DNA from: Acidilobaceae archaeon
GTDB lineage: Archaea; Thermoproteota; Thermoprotei_A; Sulfolobales; Acidilobaceae
Length of the DNA stretch: 38,537 nucleotides
NCBI GenBank assembly: GCA_028276165.1
Contig: JAPYWV010000006.1
Span: forward strand, 1-38,537
Reading direction: 5' to 3'
Each line of letters opens with the position of its first letter. Position 1 is the stretch's first letter. Shown here one piece after another: positions 15,360 to 25,289 of the stretch. Under the pieces are notes generated by a model. The model saw only the letters and a program-made list of their open reading frames with translations, was not told where the DNA came from and did no database searches. A program made the position numbers and the translations under genes.

Positions 15360-15910
15360 GAGCTCCAACCCTCCTAATAATGTATATGACTCCATCCTCA
15401 GCCCTAACCTCATCAATACAAAGTCTGGTTACGTAGCAGTATGCTACAATAGCGCTAATCACCGCGTCAACTTCATCCCTACGCAGGCCCCCTAGTTCAA
15501 CCCTAGAAGTTAAACCGCTCCCCGCTACCAAGTCCCTAACACTAGCATATCCAGAGCTGAGTAGTGCGCTTCGAGGATGCGTTTCTATGACGGTTACACC
15601 TATTCTGGTGAGCTCATTGAATAAAGACCAAGCCCTCCTCGTGAGAGAACGCATAGGACCCAGAGTTGGTGGGAGAACCGGGTAGCCTAGGCTTCTAGCA
15701 ATCCTATCAACCTTCCTGTAGGAAGGCTCCTCTATTATGGGAGCATCTACGGCTACCAGCTTCACCTCATCAACCTTGGTTGTTGATAGTATCTCGTGAT
15801 CATCGTATAGGCATGTAACCTTGAGGATCTCCTTCGAGCTAACATCTAGGAGAGCGTAGCCCGAGCACCTCCTAGGGCTGGCTGCTAGATCAAGCCCTGC
15901 AACGAAACAC
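15349..15910 (-). CDS. DUF429-family RNase H-like protein with an apparent 1-nt frameshift at its start
   Basis: A predicted RNase H-fold nuclease-like protein. The uninterrupted part from GTG 15765 reads VAVDAPI ... RKVDR ... VLPPTLGPMRSLTRRAW ... VIETHPRSAL ... DEVDAVISAIVAYC, all DUF429 marks. In the same frame upstream, codons 15903-15766 encode VAGLDLAASPRRCSGYALLD and onward, the conserved N-terminal strand with the catalytic-type Asp, but there is no ATG, GTG or TTG in that frame. A leaderless GTG at 15910-15908, 26 nt after a TATA box (TTTAAG, 15933-15938), would fit exactly if one T of TTT at 15907-15905 were absent. So this is a real indel, a sequencing error, or an unusual start. 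Confidence 0.7.
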
Positions 15911-16023
15911 CCTCGAACCCCCAGCTTCTACATTTAAGCTCAGCACAGATCAGCTACATCACATCTCAGTGAGGTGTCCTCTCATCATCCAATAGTGGTT
16001 AGACCGTCTAAGGCTTAAAAGTA

Positions 16024-17025
16024 ATGTTTAATAGCGCTAGCCTATCCTTTAATCCTGTGGTGTTAAGCTTGCTTAATCCCCTTGATGTTGTTAAGGTGAT
16101 AGAGGATAACGTGAGAAGATATGGCTTCCCGTTCCCCGTACCTCGTGAAGCTGTATACTCTTGGGCTAAGCCTCTCAGGCTCCTCGATAGGGGTTCTACT
16201 ATGCTGTACACTGGTGCTCTCTACCAGCTTACACCATACATAGCATCTATTGTAGAGCAGCTTTCAGCCATAGAGGGTTCTAGGGTATCAGGGCTCGCCT
16301 TAAAGCTATCCGGGATCCTATCGTCCCTCGGGGTATCAAGGTTGATTGTGAGGCCTAAGGGTGATATGGTATCGGTGGTTGAAAGGATCCTGACATCCAT
16401 CGTATCCTTGCTTGAGAGAGCTGAGGTTAAGGTCGCGTACCCCTACGAAGACGACATGTATAGTGGCGTTCTACTCTACGATCTAGGCTTAGACGAGCTT
16501 TTCAAAGAGCACGCTGTTAAGGTCTATAGGGCTTTAAAATCCCGTGGGGCCGAGCTCCTGGTAACAGTTGATCCTCACACAACGCACATTATGAGGAGCG
16601 TCTACCCAAGGTACGTTGATGGGTATGATCTAGAGGTTAAGAGTTACCTTGAGGTGCTAGCCGAGAGGGGGGTAAGGCTTGTACGCGAGCCTAGCGGGGG
16701 TAAGGTTGTGATACATGATCCATGCCTCTACGCTAGGTTCGAGAACGTCGTGGAACAGCCTAGGATGCTTCTTAGAACGGCTGGCTTCGATGTCTTAGAG
16801 CCTAGGAGGTCTAGGAAGATGACATACTGTTGTGGTGGGCCAATAGAGGGTTTAACCCCTAAGATGGCTAAGATGATAGCTAAGACTAGGTTGGAGGAGC
16901 TCCGCGAGAAATCCGGGACGATTGTAACCCTATGCCCAATATGCTATGCTAACCTGAGGGCTGTAGCTGAGGGTGACGTTGAGGTCATCGATATAGCGTT
17001 AGTACTCTCAGGTGCTAAACCTTGA
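16024..17025 (+). CDS. CCG-domain (Fe-S) oxidoreductase, LutA/HdrB-like
   Basis: A 333-residue cytoplasmic redox protein. The C-terminal CCG domain is complete: HDPCLYARF ... TYCCGGPIEG ... CPICYANL, which binds a non-cubane or [4Fe-4S] cluster in HdrB/GlpC/LutA relatives. The first CCG repeat is degenerate (DDMYSGVLLYDLG in place of Cys-Cys-Gly). No ferredoxin domain is attached, unlike GlcF; one is encoded separately at 19099-19383. It overlaps the LutB-like gene by 4 nt (TTGA). ATG 16024 lies too close to the TTAAAAG box (16014-16020), so GTG 16057 is also possible. Confidence 0.8.
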   Translation: MFNSASLSFNPVVLSLLNPLDVVKVIEDNVRRYGFPFPVPREAVYSWAKPLRLLDRGSTMLYTGALYQLTPYIASIVEQLSAIEGSRVSGLALKLSGILSSLGVSRLIVRPKGDMVSVVERILTSIVSLLERAEVKVAYPYEDDMYSGVLLYDLGLDELFKEHAVKVYRALKSRGAELLVTVDPHTTHIMRSVYPRYVDGYDLEVKSYLEVLAERGVRLVREPSGGKVVIHDPCLYARFENVVEQPRMLLRTAGFDVLEPRRSRKMTYCCGGPIEGLTPKMAKMIAKTRLEELREKSGTIVTLCPICYANLRAVAEGDVEVIDIALVLSGAKP

Positions 17026-18218
17026 CATTCAACGCACTCCAAGCATACCAGGAGATATGGGGGGCATTGCTGGACGAGGAGTTCCAGGAAGCTCTTAGAA
17101 GGGCTTCAACCATATCACAGGTTAGGGTGGAGGAGCTCCTAGCCGAGAGGAGGGAGCTTGTAGAGCTATGTAGGGAGGTTGCAGGCATTAAGAGGAGGTC
17201 CATTGATACCCTAGAGGAGCTCGTGGAAAGAGCCTATAGGAGCTTAGAGGCTGTTAGAGCTAAACCGTACCTTGCCGGGGATGCTGAGGAGGCTAGAAGG
17301 ATCATAGGGGGTCTGGTTGGCTCGGGTAAGCTAGTCGTCATGGCTAAGAGCATGGCGGCAGCGGAGGTGGGGCTTAGAGGTTACCTAGAATCCCTTGGTA
17401 ACGAGGTTTGGGAGACTGATCTGGGGGAGCTCCTAGTACAGCTTGAAGGCTCCAAGCCCATGCACACTACAACCCCCGCTGTTCACATGACACGTTATAA
17501 GGCTATAAAGCTCATATCGGAGAAGCTTGGGGTGAAGCTTAAAGGTGATAGCGTGGAGGAGGCTGTTAAAGCCGTTAGAGAGTTCCTTAGAGGTAAGATT
17601 GTTAAAGCAGATGTTGGGATAAGCGGGGCTAACGCTCTAGCAGCAGACACGGGAGCCATAATCCTTGTCGAGAACGAGAGTAACATAAGGCTTGTTACAA
17701 GCACCCCCCCAATCCACATAGCACTCGTCCCCGTGGATAAGATAGTGCCAACACTACTAGATGCGGTGAAGGTGGCTATAGTTCAGGCAGCATACACAGG
17801 CTTATACCCGCCAACATACATAAGCATAATAGCTGGGCCTAGTAGCACAGCTGACATAGAGAGGGTTAGGGTATACGGAGCCCAGGGGCCTAGAGAGCTC
17901 CACGTAGTACTATTAGATAACGGTAGGTTGAAGGCACTAAAGGACCCTCTTTTGAAGGAACAACTTAGGTGTATTAGATGTGGGAGATGCCAGTACGAAT
18001 GCCCAGTATGGGTTCATACGGCAAACAAATGGGGTGGGCCAGCCTACGGAGGCCCGATGGGGCTCGTATGGACGGCTATAACAGTGGATCCTATCGAAGC
18101 AGGGAAGCTATCATACCTATGCCTAGGCTGTGGAAGATGTGACGCCTCATGCCCGGTAGAGATACCGCTATCGACAATACTAAGGCATCTTAAGACCATG
18201 GCCTCCAGGAGCTCCTAA
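17022..18218 (+). CDS. LutB-like LUD-domain protein with two ferredoxin motifs
   Basis: In lactate-utilisation complexes LutB passes electrons from hydroxyacid oxidation. The N-terminal two thirds form a LUD domain (AKSMAAAEVGLRGYL ... DVGISGANALAADTGAIILVENE). The C-terminal third carries two [4Fe-4S] motifs, CIRCGRCQYECPVW and CLGCGRCDASCPVE. The 398-residue length is a little shorter than bacterial LutB. It starts at TTG 17022, overlapping the upstream stop, so translational coupling with the CCG protein is likely. The pair resembles LutAB without LutC. Confidence 0.85.
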   Translation: MTFNALQAYQEIWGALLDEEFQEALRRASTISQVRVEELLAERRELVELCREVAGIKRRSIDTLEELVERAYRSLEAVRAKPYLAGDAEEARRIIGGLVGSGKLVVMAKSMAAAEVGLRGYLESLGNEVWETDLGELLVQLEGSKPMHTTTPAVHMTRYKAIKLISEKLGVKLKGDSVEEAVKAVREFLRGKIVKADVGISGANALAADTGAIILVENESNIRLVTSTPPIHIALVPVDKIVPTLLDAVKVAIVQAAYTGLYPPTYISIIAGPSSTADIERVRVYGAQGPRELHVVLLDNGRLKALKDPLLKEQLRCIRCGRCQYECPVWVHTANKWGGPAYGGPMGLVWTAITVDPIEAGKLSYLCLGCGRCDASCPVEIPLSTILRHLKTMASRSS

Positions 18219-18260
18219 GCTCAGGTTACATCAGACACCATAGTATAACCCGGTTATCTA

Positions 18261-18959
18261 ATGGCTTATCACCGTTGGAAGCTAAGCCTACGGCTGGTGT
18301 ACGCTTTGAGTATCTCAGAGACCCTTAGATCTATGTTCTGGGAGCTCTGGATTAAGGATCTAGATCACCCGTTTGTAGTAGAACTCTACTCCGGGACGCT
18401 CCCTCTTGAGAAGTTTAAATACTACGTGCTCCAAGACTACAACTACCTCGTCACCATGGTGAGGGTTTTAAGCATACTAGCAGCTAAAGCTCCTAACCTT
18501 GAACTTTCAAGGTTAGCTCTAGAACTGGCTTATGGTACCGTAACGGGAGAGATGGAGAACTATGAGAGGTTGCTATCAGCGTTAGGTATGACCATCGATG
18601 ATGCTGTAAAGGCTAAGCCTAACCCGACTAACGTGGCCTACACGAACTTCCTCCTTTTAACAGCTTACCATGGGGACTTCTATGCTGGGCTGGCTAGCGT
18701 GCTACCCTGCTTCTGGACTTATGAGGATATAGCTGAGAGGCATGGGTGGAGGCTTGAGGCTAACAGGGTGGAGCTCTACAAGAGATGGGCCTCCGTGTAC
18801 CTCAGCAACGAGTATAAGGCTTTAGTTAGAAAGCTTAGGGATGCAGTAGATAAATCAGGTAGGGTTGCCGGCGAGCTAAGCTACTATTTCGAGCAGGCTC
18901 TAAAATATGAGATAATGTTCTGGCAGTCCGCATACACCATGGAGGAGTGGCCATTCTAA
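18261..18959 (+). CDS. tenA: TenA/THI-4 family protein (aminopyrimidine aminohydrolase-like)
   Basis: TenA salvages thiamin breakdown products by hydrolysing aminopyrimidines. The all-helical 232-residue protein shows LEKFKYYVLQDYNYL, FYAGLASVLPCFWTYEDIA (with the catalytic Cys), and the C-terminal YEIMFWQSAYTMEEW. The Cys is kept, so this is the TenA_C type. It follows the LutB-like gene by 42 nt on the same strand. Salvage of TPP would supply the pyruvate:ferredoxin oxidoreductase encoded nearby, but that link is inference. Confidence 0.85.
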   Translation: MAYHRWKLSLRLVYALSISETLRSMFWELWIKDLDHPFVVELYSGTLPLEKFKYYVLQDYNYLVTMVRVLSILAAKAPNLELSRLALELAYGTVTGEMENYERLLSALGMTIDDAVKAKPNPTNVAYTNFLLLTAYHGDFYAGLASVLPCFWTYEDIAERHGWRLEANRVELYKRWASVYLSNEYKALVRKLRDAVDKSGRVAGELSYYFEQALKYEIMFWQSAYTMEEWPF

Positions 18960-18966
18960 TCTATAA
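18959..18966 (+). promoter_or_regulatory. TATA box for the C/D sRNA candidate
   Basis: TCTATAAG, centred about 26 nt before 18989, which would place transcript start about 10 nt before box C. It overlaps the tenA stop. Confidence 0.4.
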
Positions 18967-18992
18967 GCTCTAGGGTGTAAGCTATATCCTGG

Positions 18993-19055
18993 AGCCCTAT
19001 GAAGAGGGAGTTTTCGGCTTCTGACCTGTGAAGAGGCCCCGCATCTCTGAGGGCC
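18993..19055 (+). ncRNA. C/D box sRNA candidate (2'-O-methylation guide)
   Basis: Box order is right: C ATGAAGA (18999-19005), D' CTGA (19021-19024), 3-nt spacer, C' GTGAAGA (19028-19034), D CTGA (19047-19050). The D guide is 12 nt (19035-19046), the usual length. The D' guide region is 15 nt. GCCC (18994-18997) and GGGC (19051-19054) form a terminal stem. Both C boxes have A at the fifth position instead of U; in the kink-turn this replaces a U-U pair with A-U, which is structurally acceptable. The predicted D target is 5'-AGATGCGGGGCC. The target RNA is unknown. Confidence 0.6.
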
Positions 19056-19098
19056 GTTACGGTACTATCCTAGGAGTTCATCTAGGTGAGGGGTGCTC

Positions 19099-19383
19099 CT
19101 AACTTGAGAGTAGAACTCTAGCTTCTCTAATCACTTCTGCTATGTCTATCCTAGCCGGGCATGCTGTATTACAGGCTGCGCATAGAAGGCATGTGTATAG
19201 CGCTTTTACTACCTCCTCGCTCTTATAGCCTTTAACCACTAGTAGTGCTATGTTAACCCTACCCCTGGGCCCGTAGCCTCTATGCCCTCCGGGCCTTAGG
19301 GTTGGGCATAGTGGTTCGCAGAAGCCACAGTAGACGCATCGGCTGGCCTCCGCTACTATCCACTCAACCGGGTTCTTCAACAC
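19099..19383 (-). CDS. Two-cluster ferredoxin protein, GlcF N-domain-like
   Basis: 94 residues with two [4Fe-4S] motifs, CVYCGFCEPLCPTLRPGG and CLLCAACNTACP, plus the GYGPRGRVNIALL segment typical of the GlcF/GlpC ferredoxin part. The two CCG domains that normally follow in GlcF are absent, and the gene simply stops. The start GTG 19383 directly follows the stop of the GlcD-like gene, so the two are one operon. The stand-alone CCG protein at 16024 may supply the missing domain in trans. Confidence 0.85.
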   Translation of the reverse strand: MLKNPVEWIVAEASRCVYCGFCEPLCPTLRPGGHRGYGPRGRVNIALLVVKGYKSEEVVKALYTCLLCAACNTACPARIDIAEVIREARVLLSS

Positions 19384-20793
19384 CTACACCACTTTACCCG
19401 GGTTCAGTATGTTCTTTGGATCGAACACCCTCTTGATGGACCTCATGATCTCCAGGGCTTTAATGCTCCCCATATGCTCTAGCTCCATTTGGAGGAGCTC
19501 CTTCTTGATAACCCCTATCCCGTGTTCGGCGCTAACAGTTCCACCTAGCTTTAACGCTATCCTAGCTACCTCCCTGTACCACTCGTAAACCTTCCTCCTA
19601 GCCTTCTCATCATCTAGTGGGTAGCCTACAGCTGGGTGTATGTTCCCGTCACCAACATGACCACCTATTGAAACCTTCAACCCCATCTCGTCGCTCACAG
19701 CCCTGATAGCCCTTATGGCTTCTAGGAGCTTGGAGGGGGGTACTGCTATGTCCTCAGGGTGTACTACGATGCTCTTGCCTGGGTAGAGCTTAGCGGTCAT
19801 AGCTATCTGTGCGGCGAACAGATTCCTCCTAAGGGCTATAAGCTTCATCTCCTCAGCCTCCTCCATGCTCCTAGCAGTGTACACGCTTGTGGCCCCACTC
19901 TCAATCATAACCTTCCTAAGCCAACCCTCGATCCTCTCCACGGCTTCAACATTACAATCCACGGCTACCAGGAACATGTTACCCTCGGCTTTGAAACTAA
20001 CATCGACCGTCTGCTTGGCGAGCTCTACAGTCTCGGAGTCCATGAACTCCATCATTAGAGGTTGTACACCACTGGATTTAATCACCCTGTAGGCCTCGTA
20101 GAAGCCCTCCAACGTGGGGAAGAAGGCTAGTGATACAACTGTAGCCTCGGGCAGAGGGGTTATCTTAAGGGTAGCATCTGTAACGACAGCTAGCGTACCC
20201 TCACTACCTACAATGAGCCTAACGAGATCATAGCCCTGCCTACACTTCGTAGTCCTACAACCAACCCTAACAATGGAACCTCTCTCGTCAGGGAGCACTA
20301 TCGTAAGACCTAGAACCCAATCCCTCATAGTACCATACTTAGCCCCCCTAAGCCCTCCAGCCCCAGCGTTAATAGCACCACCAACAGTAGCTATAGACAC
20401 ACTACCCGGATCCACGGGGAACATGTACTTGTAACGGGAGAGCTCGATATTAAGATCGCCGAGCCTCACACCAGCTTCAACGTCAACAGTGGAATCAAGG
20501 ATACTAACGCTTAACACCCTATTCATCCTCTCAAAGGATACAACCACACCTCTCTCTGGGAGAGCTCCTCCGGAGAGATCTGTAGTAGAACCCTGAGGGT
20601 ACACTGGAACACCATGCTTATAAGCTAGGGATAGAATCCTAGATACATCCCCTGCATTCTCAGGGAACACAACAGCCATGGCTTCAGAGGAAAGCCCTGT
20701 AGGCTCCCTAGAGTAGAGGCTTACTATAGCCGGGTCTACCACAACCTTAGAGGCCCCCAGGACTCCCCTCAGCTCCTCTACGAAGGCTCTCAA
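19384..20793 (-). CDS. glcD: FAD-binding 2-hydroxyacid dehydrogenase, GlcD/D-lactate type
   Basis: Oxidises D-lactate, glycolate or related 2-hydroxyacids. The PCMH-type FAD domain shows YPQGSTTDLSGGALPERG (about residue 66), DPGSVSIATVGGAINAGAGG, and IVGSEGTLAVVTDATLKI. The C-terminal substrate domain shows GGHVGDGNIHPAVG and AEHGIGVIKKE. The 469-residue length is typical. It starts at TTG 20793. A TATA box on the minus strand (GCTTTATATT near 20838) fits a start about 20812. It is co-transcribed with the ferredoxin protein, which would accept its electrons. The gene symbol is by family only; substrate is undetermined. Confidence 0.88.
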   Translation of the reverse strand: MRAFVEELRGVLGASKVVVDPAIVSLYSREPTGLSSEAMAVVFPENAGDVSRILSLAYKHGVPVYPQGSTTDLSGGALPERGVVVSFERMNRVLSVSILDSTVDVEAGVRLGDLNIELSRYKYMFPVDPGSVSIATVGGAINAGAGGLRGAKYGTMRDWVLGLTIVLPDERGSIVRVGCRTTKCRQGYDLVRLIVGSEGTLAVVTDATLKITPLPEATVVSLAFFPTLEGFYEAYRVIKSSGVQPLMMEFMDSETVELAKQTVDVSFKAEGNMFLVAVDCNVEAVERIEGWLRKVMIESGATSVYTARSMEEAEEMKLIALRRNLFAAQIAMTAKLYPGKSIVVHPEDIAVPPSKLLEAIRAIRAVSDEMGLKVSIGGHVGDGNIHPAVGYPLDDEKARRKVYEWYREVARIALKLGGTVSAEHGIGVIKKELLQMELEHMGSIKALEIMRSIKRVFDPKNILNPGKVV

Positions 20794-20879
20794 GACCCCT
20801 ACACCGTTAAAGGTTGAGTCGAACCCGACAATATAAAGCTATAGTATATGTAAACGAATAGACTACATCTTAAAGCTAG

Positions 20880-22337
20880 CTACTTTATGGGAGGCACGTA
20901 GTCTGACGGTGCATATGGGACTATTATGGTGTAGAGCCATAGGAGGGATATTAACAGCTGTAGTGTGGCTATGATCGCAGCGTACTTAACCCAGTAGGAG
21001 AAGGAGACCTTCTCCCCATGTCTCTCAAGTATCCCTATGGCTATTATGTTAGCTGTAGAGCCTATTGGCGTGTAGTTACCGGCCATTGTGCCTGCGAATA
21101 GCATGCCCCAGAAGAATGGGAAGACATTCCAGCCAAAGCTCTCGTATATCGCGTAGACTATGGGTATGAGGGTTGCTATTGCCAGGACGTTATCTAGAAA
21201 GGCTGTTAGAACACCAGCTAGAGCGAATACCGAGAATAGGGTTCCAAGCTCTACGCCCAGTCCTACACCGCCTATCCTTGATCCTAGTTCTACAGCGTAG
21301 CTTCCAATAACCATGTTTGCCCCCGTGTACTTAAGGGTGCCTACAGCTGAGAAGAGTAGCATGAAGAATAGTAGAGTCCACCAGTCAACCCTATGCATGA
21401 CAATGTCTCTAGCTCTCATCCTCTCTATGAGGAGTCCTACGGAGGCCCAGAACATGGGTGCAGCTACGAGGACCACGTTTTTCATCGAACCAGGCTCCAT
21501 GCCTAGGAGCTCCTCAAGTAAACCTTCCAGTGGATGGTGTACGACGAGGGTCCCGATGGTCCCTATGAAGAGTATCCAGTTAACCCACTGCATCCTTAAA
21601 ACCTCCTGTGGTAACTCGAATCTAACACCCACACTCCTAAACCTGGCGTCCAGCTCAGCTACATAGGATCTCCAAACTATAAGAGAGGCTATGATTGAGA
21701 CAGTCAGGACTATAATCGCGTTTGGAGTAGACCATCTTATGAAGTCGAGGAACGTGAAGCCCCCTCTTAGAGCAACCATAACACCTATAGGGTTACCTAC
21801 GACGGTAGCACTACTACCAACATTGGTTGTGAAAACAGCTGCTACAACAAAGGGTAGCGGATCGACCCTAAGCCTATCACATATCTTTAGGATGAAGAGG
21901 GTTATGAATATGATGGATGTAACCTCATCGACAAGAGCGGCCATGAAAGCGGCCATAGCGAGTATCGAGGCGTAGAGCACCACCCCGGATCTAATCCTGG
22001 AGCCTAGAGTATCTAGGATGTAATCGAAGAAATGCCTCTCCTCCAGCACACCTATAACGGTCATCATGCCAACAAGGAACAATATCACGTCAAGCTGGGA
22101 GAACTCAACGAGATGAGGTACATCGAGCAACCCTAAAACCATGAGCAACGAGACACCTAGAAGAGCGAAGGCAACCCTAAACTGCCAGTAGAGGAGGGTA
22201 GCTGATATGAAGAGAGCTAGAATGGATGTAGCAACACTCTGCTTGAAATTCATACCGCCAAGCCCGAACCCCTGGTAGGTTAGAGTGAATATGCTAGCTG
22301 GGATCAAGACTATCAGCAGAGGCTTAACCCTCTCCAT
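20880..22337 (-). CDS. ArsB/NhaD/SLC13-type ion transporter
   Basis: A 485-residue membrane protein with about 11-12 helices. Segments such as VDEVTSIIFITLFIL, TNVGSSATVVGNPIG and FAGTMAGNYTPIGSTANIIA form the two pseudo-symmetric ion-binding hairpins of the ion transporter superfamily (arsenite permease, NhaD Na+/H+ antiporter, dicarboxylate carriers). It lies next to the hydroxyacid dehydrogenase operon on the same strand but has its own upstream region, so a role in organic-acid or sodium exchange is possible. The exact ion is not readable from the sequence. Confidence 0.8.
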   Translation of the reverse strand: MERVKPLLIVLIPASIFTLTYQGFGLGGMNFKQSVATSILALFISATLLYWQFRVAFALLGVSLLMVLGLLDVPHLVEFSQLDVILFLVGMMTVIGVLEERHFFDYILDTLGSRIRSGVVLYASILAMAAFMAALVDEVTSIIFITLFILKICDRLRVDPLPFVVAAVFTTNVGSSATVVGNPIGVMVALRGGFTFLDFIRWSTPNAIIVLTVSIIASLIVWRSYVAELDARFRSVGVRFELPQEVLRMQWVNWILFIGTIGTLVVHHPLEGLLEELLGMEPGSMKNVVLVAAPMFWASVGLLIERMRARDIVMHRVDWWTLLFFMLLFSAVGTLKYTGANMVIGSYAVELGSRIGGVGLGVELGTLFSVFALAGVLTAFLDNVLAIATLIPIVYAIYESFGWNVFPFFWGMLFAGTMAGNYTPIGSTANIIAIGILERHGEKVSFSYWVKYAAIIATLQLLISLLWLYTIIVPYAPSDYVPPIK

Positions 22338-22492
22338 CCCCTAAAGCACCCTTTAAAGCTAATAGATCTAAGGTCTATAAGCTTATACTCCTGAAACCTA
22401 GGAGGAAGGGGTACAGACCGGAGCACTCAAAGCTTTGTTATAATACCACGGATTTATAAACTCTCTCAACTCTCTAGGTAGCGGTGATTGGT

Positions 22493-22999
22493 TTGAGCTT
22501 AGAGTTTGTCGAGCCCATAGATGTTAAGAAGCTCATAGACATGCTCCTATCTGCTTTTGCAGATGAGTGGATAGCCTCCTACTACTACACGTTGACTGCC
22601 TACGCTATCCAAGGGCATGTGTCTGAGGAGATAGCAGAGCACTTCCTCAAGGAGGCTGAGGAGGAGTGGGGTAAGCATGCTAGAATGCTAGCTGATAGGC
22701 TTCAGGATTTTAACGTACATCCTCCAAGGCAGTTCACAACCCTATGGGAGATCTCCAGCTGCAAGTACCCTAAGACCCCGGAGGATCCATTCGATATAGA
22801 TGGGTGGTTAATAGCAGCTATTAAGGCTGAGGAGTGTGCTATTAAAACCTACAGGGAGCTCTACTCCTTCACGCATGGAAGGGATCCTGTTACCGAGGAG
22901 ATAGTAGAGGAGATACTAAGAGACGAGGTTAGACATAGAACCAATCTATTAAACTTGCTTAGTAAGGAAGGTCTGAAAAGGTTGGAGTCTCACGCTTAG
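22493..22999 (+). CDS. DPS-like ferritin (DPSL/thioferritin type)
   Basis: A four-helix ferritin-fold protein that stores iron or removes peroxide. Diiron ligands lie in FADEWIASYYY, EAEEEWGKHA, IKAEECAIKTY and DEVRHR. Two Cys (SSCKYP and AEECAIK) sit where DPSL proteins carry a conserved Cys pair next to the metal site. I place the start at TTG 22493, four nt after GGTGAT (22483-22488); a GTG at 22484 is in frame and possible. A TATA box (TTTATAAA, 22452-22459) predicts transcription from about 22481. The sequence suggests an oxidative-stress gene. Confidence 0.85.
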   Translation: MSLEFVEPIDVKKLIDMLLSAFADEWIASYYYTLTAYAIQGHVSEEIAEHFLKEAEEEWGKHARMLADRLQDFNVHPPRQFTTLWEISSCKYPKTPEDPFDIDGWLIAAIKAEECAIKTYRELYSFTHGRDPVTEEIVEEILRDEVRHRTNLLNLLSKEGLKRLESHA

Positions 23000-23136
23000 C
23001 TAAGAAAGTTCTCTAAACCCTCCTTTTTAGGAGCCCTCTCAACGCATATTCTGGGATAGCTTCTCTCAGGGGAACCCAGACAAATACGGGGGTGGCACGC
23101 GATACCCTAGAATGTGGGGGGAGATTAAGAGTGTTA

Positions 23137-24073
<937 letters not shown>

Positions 24074-24081
<8 letters not shown>

Positions 24082-25288
24082 AGCTGACACCCCTAACCCC
24101 CCAGTATATGGTTCCAATCTCCCTAGCCCTCCTACCAAGCTTTAGTGCAAGCTTGAACATGCCCTCGAAATCAGACTCGGTCACAGGCCTACCACCAATC
24201 CCTGCAACGTAGCTGACAACATCTAGGTCTAGACCGGCCCTATGTAGGGAGGCTATAACCTCTAAGGCTACCGGTCCCGCGATGCTAGCACCATAGCTTA
24301 TAGCCCTATCGACTACAAGTAGCTTCGAGACGCCTCTCGCAACCCTCACTATGTCATCTACGGGGAACGGCCTCCAAAGCCTAAGCCTTATAGCGCCAAC
24401 CTTGTAACCTTCACCTCTAAGCCTATCCACTGCCTCCACTAGGGAGCCGTATATCCCACCATAGGTTAGTATTGCTATCTCAGCGTCATCCATCTTATAC
24501 GCTTCAACGGGCTCGTAGAACCTACCGAACGCCCTACCTATAACCCTATCGTACTCCCTGATAGCCTCGTAAGCTTCACTCATAGCCGCTACCTGCTGGT
24601 ACTTGATCTCATAGTACCAGTCCGGGCCCACAAGGGCTCCCATGGTCACAGGCTTTTGGGGGTCGAGTTTAACCCTATCCCTCCTTGGTACCAGGGTTCT
24701 AACATATGATTTATCCTCAGCTACGTAGAGGGGCTCATATGTATGGCTCATCCAGAACCCGTCGTAGGCTACAATAACCGGGAGTAGGATCCTGGGATCC
24801 TCTGCCACCATGTACGCCTCCACTATGGTATCGTAAACCTCTTGTGCTGTTGAGGCTATAAATGTTATCCACGACGAATCCCTTACGTTCATGAGGTCGC
24901 TGTAGTCACACCATATGTTTATAGGTGCTGATAGAGCTCTAGTAGCTACACTCATAACCAGGGGTAGCCTCATCCCAGATGCTATGTGTAGGACCTCGTG
25001 CATGTACTCTAGGCCTTGCGAGGATGTAGCTGTGAATACACGTGCTCCAGCAGCTGAAGCTCCTATTATGGCGCTTAGTGCTGAGTGCTCGCTCTCAACA
25101 TGGATCATCTCGGCATCCAACTCACCATTAGCTATCATCTCAGCTAGCTTCTCAACAACGCCGGTCTGAGGTGTTATAGGGTAAGCTGCTATAACGTCTA
25201 CATCAACATCTCTAACAGCGTAAGCTACAGCGTAGTTAGAGTTGAGCATAACCCTAACCTGCTTCACATAGCCCTCCAGGACCTGCAA
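24074..25288 (-). CDS. porA: Pyruvate:ferredoxin oxidoreductase subunit alpha
   Basis: The domain I/II subunit, which builds the substrate and TPP site with PorB. Landmarks are NYAVAYAVRDVDVDVIAAYP followed by ITPQTGVVEKLAEM, VESEHSALSAIIGASAAGAR, and the late YGGIYGSLVEAV ... SKLLVVDRAISYG. The 404-residue length is typical. It begins at TTG 25288 with GAGGTGAAG just upstream inside the porD end. Other 2-oxoacids (2-oxoisovalerate) are possible substrates in this superfamily. Confidence 0.93.
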
Positions 25289-25289
25289 G

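Noticed and set aside
15915-15925. A GGTTCGA-like T-loop on the minus strand suggesting a tRNA
   Set aside because: No acceptor, D or anticodon stems surround it; it is the 5' edge of the DUF429 gene.
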